From positions 1 through 64,000 of the forward strand of contig JASXTE010000011.1 in the NCBI GenBank assembly GCA_030280995.1: DNA of 64,000 bases, written 5' to 3'. Both the position numbers and the translations under genes were made by a program. The notes beneath the pieces are model-generated. The model was given only the letters and a program-made list of their open reading frames with translations. It had not been told where the DNA came from and did no database searches. Shown here in pieces: positions 1 to 9,450 of this stretch. This stretch comes from Hemileia vastatrix. Its lineage: Eukaryota > Basidiomycota > Pucciniomycetes > Pucciniales > Zaghouaniaceae. Each line of letters opens with the position of its first letter. The first letter of the stretch is position 1.

Positions 1-635
1 CCTAACCCTAACCTAAACCTAACCCTAACCCTAACCTAACCCTAACCCTAACCCTAACCCTAACCCTAACCCTAACCCTAACCCTAACCCTAACCCTAAC
101 CCTAAACCTAACCCTAACCCTAACCCTAACCCTAACCCTAACCCTAACCCTAACCCTAACCCTAACCCTAACCCTAACCCTAACCCTAACCCTAACCCTA
201 ACCCTAACCCTAACCCTAACCCTAACCCTAACCCTAACCCTAACCCTAACCCTAACCCTAACCCTAACCCTAACCCTAACCCTAACCCTAACCCTAACCC
301 TAACCCTAACCCTAACCCTAACCCTAACCCTAACCCTAACCCTAACCCTAACCCTAACCCTAACCCTAACCCTAACCCTAACCCTAACCCTAACCCTAAC
401 CCTAACCCTAACCCTAACCCTAACCCTAACCCTAACCCTAACCCTAACCCTAACCCTAACCCTAACCCTAACCCTAACCCTAACCCTAACCCTAACCCTA
501 ACCCTAACCCTAACCCTAACCCTAACCCTAACCCTAACCCTAACCCTAACCCTAACCCTAACCCTAACCCTAACCCTAACCCTAACCCTAACCCTAACCC
601 TAACCCTAACCCTAACCCTAACCCTAACCCTAACC

Positions 636-676
<41 letters not shown>

Positions 677-748
677 CCCTAACCCTAACCCTAACCCTAA
701 CCCTAACCCTAACCCTAACCCTAACCCTAACCCTAACCCTAACCCTAA

Positions 749-784
<36 letters not shown>

Positions 785-850
785 CCCTAACCCTAACCCT
801 AATGTCTAACCCTAACCCTAACCCTAACCCTAACCCTAACCCTAACCTAA
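1..850. repeat. Telomere, CCCTAA (TTAGGG) repeats
   Basis: Nearly uninterrupted CCCTAA units run from base 1 to about 850. Occasional 5- and 7-base variants (CCTAA, CCCTAAA) occur at the outer end and again near the inner end, where one TGT interruption is seen at about 803. The C-rich strand reads 5' to 3' from the first base, so this is the left end of a chromosome. The array stops abruptly against retroelement sequence, with no separate subtelomeric gene between them. Confidence 0.98.
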
Positions 851-931
851 CACCTCATTCACTAGTTCAAGGCTAATTCTGAACACTTCATTTCATCTCT
901 TGATTCCATATGTAATTCCACTAGTACTTGA
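851..931 (+). pseudogene. Tail of an antisense cysteine-cluster gene, cut by the telomere
   Basis: These 27 codons, ending in TGA at 929-931, match the last codons of the E3 antisense gene II (31096-31772), including the final Asn-Ser-Thr-Ser-Thr. One codon is TAG where E3 has CAG, a C-to-T change. The rest of the gene would lie beyond the telomere junction and is lost. It is antisense to its host element E1, as in E3. Confidence 0.8.
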
Positions 932-3440
932 GTTTGATTCAGAAAGGAAAAATTGACCACACCCTCTATAGGATGTAACCACAAACAACACTCAGTTTTA
1001 AGTCTTGGGGGACCATCCTCATTTTATAGTCTTGGGGGACTCAAAAACCCTCAGTTTAAAGTCTTGGGGGACTCAAAAACCTAAATCATAAACCCAGAAC
1101 CAGAGATCAACCACATTAAGACACAGAGAAAAAACTAACATTCTGGGGTAATTGTGTATAGAGCTGCCAGCCCATCAATTACCCCCAAACTTGCCTTTGC
1201 TAAATTCGGAGGCTCCCCCTGTGGATACCCTCCACCAATCTTTCAAAACCAACTCCAACAACAAAACCCTTTTTCCTCAGTTTATAGTCTTGGGGGACTG
1301 AACCAACAACAATCCTCAGTTTAAAGTCTTGGGGGACTAACACAGTGTTCAGTTTAAAGTCTTGACAGACTAGTCTTGATAAAATATTGAAACCAGCCAG
1401 TTTAAAGTCTTGGAGGACTAACAGAAACCAGATTTAATTTTAAAGTCTTGATGGACTGATCTTGATACCATAGCTTTTTCAGTTTAGAGTCTTGATGGAC
1501 TGTCCTTGATACCATAGCATTTTCAGTTTAGAGTCTTGATGGACTGTTTCTTGACAAAATCTTGAAACCAGCCAGTTTAAAGTCTTGGAGGACTACTAGA
1601 TCCACAGTAGTAAAATTAAATTCTTGAATAAATCTTTAACAACCAGCCAGTTTTAAGTCTTGGAGGACTACTAGATCCACAGTAGTAAAATTAAATTCTT
1701 GAATAAATCTTTAAAAACCAGCCAGTTTTAAGTCTTGGAGGACTAACAGAATTTTAAGTTTAAAGTCTTGATGGACATCAAAAAATCTTGAGCCCGTAAT
1801 TAAAAGATCAGTTTAAAGTCTTGAAGGACTTTCCAGAAAAAAAATCTTGAAGATATATCCCATAATTAAAAAAAATTCAGCTTGAAGTCTTGAAGGACCT
1901 TCCAGAAAAAAAAATCTTGAAGATATATCCCATAAATCCCCAAACCAAAAACCATCAAATCCAAAACATTTAACCTCCTTTAACAAATAAAACAAAATAA
2001 AATGGTATCCCCCAGCCAATTGATGAGCTGATCCCCTGATACCTTACCCACATCCAAGTGCACCTTGATGTGGTCACACCTAAAAAATTTTTTTTTATTT
2101 TGACTCCTCCTCTTTTACCAAAAACATTGCAAGAGCCCTATCTTGAGCCTTTGAACAAACATAGCCTCCATAAAAAAATTAAAAGAAAAAAAAGAGAAAA
2201 AAAGAAAATAATCTTGAATCCACCACTTTCACAGCCAACACCCTAGAACCACATAGCAAAGCCAGCTCCAGGTCAACAGAAGAGATCACTGGGTGGGCTC
2301 CCTCCAATAAGTAAAAATGATGGGAGACCACCAGTGATCCACCACCAATCCAAAAGCACCAAATGACATCCAAGGCAATCCAGTTTAAAGTCATAGAGGA
2401 CTAAAAACCTGAATCACAAAAAAACAACACTAGAATTCAACTAGAAAAAAACCAAAGGCTTGAAACAGAAATTCTGGGGTAACTGTTCTACAGAGCAGCC
2501 AGCTCATCAGTTACCCCCACACTTGCCAAAGTAAAATCTAGAAGCCCCCCCTGGATACCTTCTAACAAAAACACAACATCCAACAAAATTAAACAAAACC
2601 AATAAACATGAGGGGTCCAGCACTTGAAGACCAAAAGAATTTCCAGTTTAAAGTCATGGTGGACTAAAAACCTGTTAAAGAAAAAAACCAATACTAGAAT
2701 TCAACAAAATTAAGAGAAGGGGTTGGAAACAGACAATCTGGGGTAACTGTTGATAGAGCAGCCAGCCCATCAGTCACCCCCATACTTGCCAAAATAAAAT
2801 CTAGAAGCCCCACCCCTGGGTACATTCTAACAAAAAGGATTTTCCAACGCAAATCTTCTCCCGTAAAAAACCAAAACCATTAAAAAACCATTAAAATTAT
2901 TTAAAGCCCAAAAAATCCAATTTAGAAATAAAATTTTGCAGTTTAACCTCATTCTGGAGGTGAAATAAAACCAATAATCTTCATTTTTATCTTCATTTTC
3001 TTTTAAATAAAATACCCATCTTCACTTGAATTTTTCTTATCTTCCATCTTCATTTTACTGAGATTTTTTTTCATTACGGGCAGGCCGCCCGACGTCGGAG
3101 GTGCCGCCTGAAGTGGCCCGGCCTCCCTTTTTTATATAGAGACTTGAACCAGAGAGACTGAAAAGAATTGGAAAAAACAAAAAAAAAATCCTGACCAAAT
3201 ACATAGAGGCCAAATTAAGCAAAACCAAAACAAATTAAGTAGTTTATCCTCATTTCGGAGGAATCAGATTCTTGAAATCCCAAGGTTTAAACCAATAAGT
3301 TTGCCCCTAGGGCTTGAACCCCCTAAGCTCCTCTTCCAATTCTGATATCCCAAAATCAGACCTCCAAACAAATCGTCCATCCTCCTCCATACACTGATTC
3401 TACCATAGTTCACATTACCAGAATCCATAAATTCTCCACC
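932..3440 (-). other. Structured noncoding 3' region of E1
   Basis: No credible gene lies here. About 20 copies of the short hairpin motif (tail TTAAACTG on the minus strand) are seen near 994, 1021, 1050, 1279, 1317, 1348, 1399, 1438, 1480, 1523, 1573, 1649, 1725, 1758, 1809, 1877, 2381, 2643, 2939 and 3239. Larger hairpins are at 1145-1185, 2476-2517 and 2740-2780 (GGGGTAAYTG stem), 2284-2339 (GATCACTGG stem) and 2004-2073 (CCACATC stem). Two direct copies of a roughly 76-bp segment lie at about 1590-1741. A GC-rich block at 3077-3127 resembles one inside the LTRs of the family. Confidence 0.75.
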
Positions 3441-4646
3441 CTATGAAACATCTGGAACCTCCACCACATCTTTAAAATCAACCTCTATACCAGTGACATC
3501 CAAAACATCACAATTTTCTCCTTCCCTACAGGAATCTTGCTTAGAATCTGCAAAATCCTCCATAATAACATCCATAACATCAAAATAAAAATCCTCCTCC
3601 AAGCAGAGACCTTCTGATCTTGAGGGAACCACCTGAAAATAATCTTCCTCTATTAGAAAAAGATCCAAGAAAGAATCTTTCTGTCCATCCAAAAATTCAA
3701 CAGATACATCCTCCTCCAATAAGCCATTATCTGAACTTGAGAAAGAAAAATAATCATCCCTCAACAACCATTAATCCACCAAAGATTCCTTCTCAATATC
3801 CCAAAATCCATCTTCATGACCAGACAAGTCCTCCTTCCCACATAATTCACCCAAACTTGAGGAAATACACTGATCCTCCAGTGTGTACATTTCCAAAACA
3901 TCCAGTGCAGCACATTCCTGAGATCCCATGGCATCCTTTGGAAAAGAAAAATCAGTTTCAAAAACATCATCAGAGTCCCCATCTTCCAAAATTGATGGCT
4001 CCAACACCTTTCCAGAAACTGAATTTTCCACCACAGTCTCCTGAACTTCTCCATCAAACAGGATTTCCTCTCCAGATTCCACATCCCTATCCATCATACC
4101 ATGCAAATGTCTCAAAATAACCTCCTTCAGAATAGCCATACCAGGAATCCTATTTTCCCCATTTGGAAGAGTCTTCATCAAGTCAGCCTTGAAAAGAATC
4201 TCCAAAACCTCCACCTTTACATTCCTACCCATGGCACTCCAAAATACATACTTGGCCCCATCTTCATGTGGTAATATATCATTATATACCAGATAATCCA
4301 GAGCCTCCCCAAACTCCTCCATAAAGTCCCCATACTGAGAAAGAGAAGTTACACCACCTTTCAATTCCCACTTCCTAGAAATCCCATGAAGATCCACCAT
4401 TGAGAATGTAGTAGGCCATCTTTTAACCATTTCAATCTTCAACTTCCCCCAGCCCTGACTCCTATATCCTGCCATGCCAGAAACTTCTTTCTCCACCTCT
4501 CTATTACCAATGAAAAAGATTACTTGCCTGACCATTTCCAACAGTGAGGCCCCATCAATCTCAGCAGCAACCTCAAACCTAGCCAAAAACCCCTTTGCAT
4601 CCTCTCCCAAAAACCTTGAACCATCCCAAGACTGAATCCTAACCAT
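3441..4646 (-). pseudogene. gag: Gag-like protein of E1 without zinc knuckle
   Basis: About 400 codons on the minus strand with one in-frame TAA at 3771-3773. The first 170 residues align by eye with the Gag N-termini of E3-E5: a WDG motif near the start, then an LARFEVAAEIDGAS-like block, an FF-I-REVEKEV block and LMKTLPNGE. After that the similarity stops and an unusually acidic tail rich in Asp, Glu and Ser follows, with no CCHC knuckle. Known gypsy Gag proteins form capsid-like particles; here the nucleic-acid-binding part is absent. The stop is compatible with one C-to-T change. It could be a pol-deleted relic or a non-autonomous element using the Gag of others. Confidence 0.75.
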
Positions 4647-4801
4647 CCTAGGAATTCTAAGTTACAGCCTCCAATCTCCACCAAAGATAGCCAAAGTCCC
4701 CCCCAGTAGCCTTACAGACCTAGGAGGGACCAAAACCAACAGAAAAGAAGACCCCTAGACCAATCACAAAGAGATATGTCAGCCAGGCTACTAGACTTAC
4801 C

Positions 4802-5566
4802 CAGTGAAATAATTAATTATTTACTGGATGAAGCCGCACCTTATCATTTTAATTATTTAATTAATTAGTTACATTAAAATTACTTATAATAAATTAACTA
4901 ATTACAGAATGATAAAATTAAATAAATAATTAAAATTAAATATAAAATTGTCCCTTATATTTTTTCTCTAACACCGTGCTCATTTGACAGGTTGGAAGAA
5001 ATAAAGAATTATATTAAAAAATAGATTTTAAATTAAAATAAGATTTTAATATTCAAATAATATTAAATATATACAAAAATTCAAATTTCTTATTTAGAAT
5101 TGACTTCTACAGTAAATATTAAATAAATTGATGTATTTCTGACATACTCTGTAAATACATCTTTTTGACGCCATCTTTTTAGAACAAATTTATTATTTTA
5201 AAATACTCCTTCTGGAATATTCTTTTTCTCACTCTCTCATACTACTGTTTTCATAATTTGATTGCCGTGCTTTGTCTCTCCTTTGCCTATATAAGGCCTC
5301 TCTTTTGGTTGTTTTTTCTTCATTCCATTACTACATTATTTTTATTAAAATTACAAACAATCAAAACTTATTCTTATATTCTATAACATTAGTATTTACA
5401 ATAACGTAACTCTAATCTATAAATTATATCAATATTTTAATCCTACCTCTTTTATTTGAGTAATTAAATCACTTAGATTAAGAAATACGTACCATATTGT
5501 TGAGAATCCATTTTAACCCTTAAAATCCTCGTAAAACTTCATACCAAATCTTCTAGACCAAAAGCG
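4802..5566 (+). mobile_element. Insertion in the E1 leader, solo-LTR-like
   Basis: The leader between primer site and gag is about 120-300 bp in related elements but about 1 kb here. The extra AT-rich 765 bp is flanked by TACC at 4798-4801 and 5567-5570, as a 4-bp target duplication would be. It begins with an imperfect palindrome (4802-4826) and holds a plausible plus-strand promoter with CTATATAAGG at about 5287-5297. There is no coding capacity. It does not show clean TG..CA ends, so calling it a solo LTR is an inference. Confidence 0.4.
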
Positions 5567-5669
5567 TACCTTGACAAGATATAGGACCAAATTCAAAATC
5601 CACCAAAGGAGATCCACCAAAGAGAGAAGCCTAGATCAACAGAGATTCCAAAAAGCCAACAGATTTGTA

Positions 5670-5686
5670 CCCCACGTTGGGCGCCA
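5670..5686 (-). other. Primer-binding site of E1, tRNA-Lys(CUU)-like
   Basis: On the minus strand the 17 bases TGGCGCCCAACGTGGGG start 4 nt after the LTR end. From memory this is the complement of the 3' end of eukaryotic tRNA-Lys(CUU). E1 has the cleanest copy in the family. Confidence 0.75.
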
Positions 5687-5690
5687 GAAA

Positions 5691-6783
5691 TGTAGACAAT
5701 CCTATAGTACTAGCTATAGGCCTTGACCAAGGGAGTTGAAGAAAAACCAGAGAGAAAATCCCCTGTCCCTTTAGAAAAATAGAGTGAGATTTACTTGTTA
5801 AAGTAAGTTGGTTCCTGTTTTGCTAAAGCTCCTTTTCAACACACTTGACTGCTTGATGAGCCAAGAAAGTAGTCCCCAGATAGACTACCAGACCAAAGAA
5901 CTGAAATGTAGAACAAAGTCCACACCAGAGACAGCAAAGATACTTGATGTAGGCTGCAAATCCACACCAGAGACAGCAATAATACTTGCTATAGCTTGCA
6001 AGACTATAACAGAGAAAACAGTTGCCAAAGTTGAGTTAAATGAAGAACTAACCTTGCAACAAACACAGCCAATTGTGGCCAGAAAACAGTGAAAACTGAG
6101 TGAGGAACAATGATATCACCTCCGGATGGTTGTATGATGATTAAGGTTGCCCCAAACTGTCTTATTCACTATGTACACACAGACCACTAACTAAGAGCCC
6201 ATGCGCACCCACCAATCTGACGCCTGTACCCGCCAAATTGCATAAAAAACCTTCCTGGAGCACTCCCCAACCTTCTAAAACAGAGGCGGGCGGGCCGCCC
6301 GATGGTGGAGATGCCGCCTGAAGCGGCCCGGCCTCCCTGAAGCCAGAAAACCAATAAAAACCACTAATCTACTTAGAAAATTTAGCTACAACTACTAAAA
6401 CCTTTAAAACACGGAATTTCACTATAACAACATTGTGACATGAAATATAGAGAAAAATTATCTCTATCAGATGGTACTAAGCACTTAAACCTAAGACTTA
6501 AGGCTATCCCATAAAACATGAAAAACAAAATTAAAAAGCAATCTTTTATAAATGAAAAATGAGGAAATGACCCCTTAAAACTCGGAATATGAAACATATC
6601 ATCAAGACATAAAATATAGAGAAAAATCATGGCTATCCAATGATAATACTCACATACCCGCAATCCCAATCTTTGATAAATAATTCCAGAAAAACACCCA
6701 ATTATTAAACAATTCCATATAACACATATCAAATTAACACCAAATAGACCAACAAAGGGCACCACCAATGTTGGAAAACCACA
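5691..6783 (-). repeat. 5' LTR of E1
   Basis: On the minus strand it begins TGTGGTTTTCC and ends GGATTGTCTACA, matching the E3 and E5 LTRs in full (1093 bp). It contains the GC-rich block at 6285-6338 in otherwise AT-rich sequence. The position next to the primer site marks it as the 5' LTR of a minus-strand element. Short open frames in it are not credible genes. Confidence 0.85.
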
Positions 6784-6923
6784 GAGGTTATTAAGAATAG
6801 AAATATCCAGATAGTAATATTTATTTTTCCTCATCTTCTAACTCAACTCTCAAACTTAAAAACTATCTAGTCAGATATTATAGTTACACATTATTGCGCT
6901 GTTTTTATAAATAAGAGTGGCAG
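6784..6923. other. AT-rich spacer, probably part of the split LTR of E2
   Basis: 140 bp between the E1 LTR and the left target duplication of E3. E3 sits inside a sequence whose right-hand side (32810-32886) is the end of an LTR, so this left piece is probably from the same E2 LTR. No gene is seen. Confidence 0.4.
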
Positions 6924-6927
6924 GCTC

Positions 6928-7884
6928 TGTGGTCTTCCAACATTGGCAGGGGCCTTTGTTGTGTGATTTGGCGCTGTTTGTGCACGTCTTAATTGACATC
7001 TATTAAGGAACCGGGTATTTTTCTGGTTTTATTCCATGGATATTGGGTCTGCAAGTAACTGGGTACTATCATTGGATAGCCCCAGTTTTTCTCTATATTT
7101 TATGTCGCGAAGACATTTTTCATATTCTAAGTTTTAAGGGGTCATTTCCTCATTTTTCATTTATAAAAGATAGCTGTTTAATTTTGTTTTTTGTGTTTTA
7201 CGGGCTAACCTTAAGTCTTAGGGTTAAGTGCTTAGTGCCATTGGATAGAGCTAATTTTTCTCTATATTTCATTTCACAATGTTGTTATAGTGAAATTCCG
7301 TGTTTTAAAGGTTTTAGTAGTTGTAGCTAATTTTTCTAAGTAGATTAGTTGTTTTTATTGGTTTTCTGGATTCAGGGAGGCCGGGCCGCTTCAGGCGGCC
7401 CACCCGCCTCTGTTTTAGAAGGTTGGGGAGCGCTTCTGGAGGGTTTTTTATTCAATTTGGTGGGTACAGGCGCCAGATTGGTGGGTGTGCATGGGCTCTT
7501 AGATAGTGGTCTGTGTGTACATAGTGAAGAAGACAGTTTGGGGCAACCTTAATTATCATACAACCATCCGGAGGTGATATCATTGTTCCTCACTCAGTTT
7601 TCACTGTTTTCTGGCCACAATTTGGCTGTGTTTGTTGCAAGTGAGTTCTTCATTTAACTTAAATTTGGCAACTGTTTTCTCTGTTATAGTCTTGCAAGCT
7701 ACATCAAGTATCTTTGCTGTCTCTGGTGTGGACATTGGTCTACATTTCAGTTCTTTGGTCTGGTAGTCTGTCTGGTGACTACTTTCTTGGCTCATCAAGC
7801 ATTCAAGTGTGTTGAAAAAGGGGTTTAGCAAAATAGGAACCAACTTACTTTAGCAAGTAAATCTCACTCTATTTTTCTAAACGG
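6928..7884 (+). repeat. 5' LTR of E3, left part
   Basis: Matches the E3 3' LTR from TGTGGTCTTCC up to the TTTTTCTAAA stretch, where E4 inserted; the rest follows at 20821-20900. The GC-rich block at about 7376-7410 is shorter than in the 3' LTR, having lost its middle. Confidence 0.9.
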
Positions 7885-8084
7885 TGTGGTAGGCTAAACT
7901 TTAGTATGGCACCTAAGTACGTAAATGGAGTTATTACGGCGTGCAAGATTGGCGTTATTATTTTTTTTATATAAAAGGGTTTTATTTAATTTATTTGAGT
8001 TTTAAATATGAAGAAATTGGTCACGAGCGAATGCCTACACGAAATCAATTTATTTTACAGAGAAAACTTATTTTTACGGTCTGA

Positions 8085-8334
8085 CACCACACAATATGGG
8101 GGGCGGACTTGCTAGCAAGTCCGCAACCTTGGACCCAAACTCACCATAGATTGAACACACATTGAGCTATTGATAAAGGAGCCATACAATCATGAATGAA
8201 CACCACTCAGAAGAACAGTTTTAGGTGGGTGTTCAAGTAGAGTTCAGTATGGGTTCAGTATGAGTTCAGTCTGAGTTCCATCTGAGTTCAGGTTGAGGAC
8301 TTGCTAGCAAGTCCACCCCCTATATTGCGTAGTG
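8085..8334. mobile_element. CACTA-type MITE
   Basis: A 250-bp segment absent from the other E4 LTR and flanked by TGA on both sides (8082-8084 and 8335-8337). The right end read inward starts CACTACGCAATATAGGGGG; the left end starts CACCACACAATATGGGGGG, giving imperfect terminal inverted repeats. Each end also carries the same perfect 18-bp palindrome (8105-8122 and 8297-8314). The 3-bp duplication and CACTA terminus fit the CACTA/EnSpm superfamily. Near 8245-8290 it has four short GAGTTC-containing direct repeats. No coding capacity. Confidence 0.8.
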
Positions 8335-8597
8335 TGAAGAATTTATAAGTATCAAGTCGAGTCACTCAAGAACCTTGGGAAATTTTCCCAGAATTTTTAC
8401 TATTTTTCTTATATTTTTAAATGAATTTTAAAGTTTTATAGAAATATTTACGTTTTCAGAAATTACTTAACTTTGATGAATTTTCACGGGGTAATTAGAG
8501 CTGCGCAGACTACGAAAATTAGTTTGGAATATAAAGGGGAAGTAGCTTTATCATGTGTAATTTTTCTAGATTTTTTATTATAGTTTAAAGGTTCTAA

Positions 8598-8695
8598 TTG
8601 AGTCCGGACGGACTCTGTTTGGACTCTGCTTCGACTCCGTACGGACTCCGTTCCAACTCCGTACGGACTCCGTACGGGCTCCGGATCTACTCTGG
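8598..8695 (+). repeat. Short tandem repeat, unit GACTCCGTACG-like
   Basis: About eight degenerate 11-12 bp units with core ACTCCGTACGG. The 3' LTR copy (20170-20240) has about two units fewer, so copy number changed after insertion. It is GC- and CpG-rich in an AT-rich LTR. Confidence 0.7.
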
Positions 8696-9276
8696 GAGAG
8701 CTCTGGAGGCAAAAACTTAGGCACGTGACTAGGAATACTTAAGCGCCTCTCAAACTCGAAATTGAAGGGGGGACACATCATACAGCTTAATCATTAACCA
8801 CCACGGTCTCATTTTTTATTATTCAACAAATCAAATAAACTTGCAATACCCTTATAACTTTATATTTTATAAATAACATTTTAGAAATACTACTCAACAA
8901 TTTAAATCACACTTCAAACAGGGTATCTTTAGAAAGGTTTTCATTGCTGGGACTTGATTATTGCTGTCTCATAAAAATTCAAATTATTATAAAAACATAA
9001 AAGTCAATCTTTTCAGATCTTTCACTGGTACACCTTAATTGTTGTTATCAGTATTTCTTTTATCAACAGCCACTTTCTTTAAATCTCAATAAGCGTTAAT
9101 TATTTTAGAGTTTCATTATTTTCATCAATCAGATCCAAGTAGATTGGTTAGCTTAGTGATTTAGAATTCCCATTTTGTTATTTTTATTGGAAGGACGGGG
9201 TTTTCAGCTAAATCCACACATCTCCTCCGGATTCTGCTTACAGCAAGGCAACTGTAAGAGTTTACCTTACCATAGT

Positions 9277-9293
9277 TGGCGCCCAAGGTGGGG
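9277..9293 (+). other. Primer-binding site of E4
   Basis: TGGCGCCCAAGGTGGGG starts 2 nt after the LTR end. It differs at one position from the tRNA-Lys(CUU)-type site of E1. It primes minus-strand cDNA synthesis in LTR elements. Confidence 0.7.
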
Positions 9294-9450
9294 TTCGATT
9301 TCTCTAGCTTTCTTTAAAGACTTACTTGGATCAAGAACGTTCTTAGCCTGCAAGAGGCTTATTTTTTGGAACTCTAATTGGATTTTTGTTATTGGCCTGC
9401 AAGAGGCTTGTTATTTTATCGATTGTTAACGCATTTCATTACTTATTGGG

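Larger units (their letters stand above)
851..6783 (-). mobile_element. E1: gag-only Ty3/gypsy-type element truncated by the telomere
   Basis: Read on the minus strand the order is 5' LTR (6783-5691), primer-binding site (5686-5670), leader, a gag-like gene (4646-3441), then a long noncoding 3' region full of hairpin motifs down to the telomere. No protease, RT, RNase H or integrase remnant lies between gag and the 3' region. The hairpin that follows pol in related elements follows gag here, so this is a non-autonomous derivative. The 3' LTR is missing: the telomere starts inside sequence homologous to the antisense gene of E3. A 765-bp foreign segment (4802-5566) interrupts the leader. Confidence 0.85.
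7885..9274 (+). repeat. 5' LTR of E4 carrying a MITE
   Basis: Starts TGTGGTAGGC and ends TTACCATA, the ends being nearly inverted repeats. It matches the 3' LTR except for a 253-bp insertion (MITE plus duplicated TGA) and about 22 extra bases of an 11-12 bp repeat near 8600-8690. The exact end is uncertain by one base because a 4- or 5-bp target duplication fits equally well. Confidence 0.88.

Noticed and set aside
3620..4120. 166-codon plus-strand frame opposite E1 gag
   Set aside because: It is the complement of the acidic gag tail (His/Pro-rich shadow), with no homology to the antisense genes.
5808..7843. Short open frames inside the E1 and E3 LTRs on both strands
   Set aside because: They recur only because the LTRs recur, have no domain and lie in R/U5-like sequence; similar frames in the LTRs at 31757-32805 and 34806-35906 were left out for the same reason.
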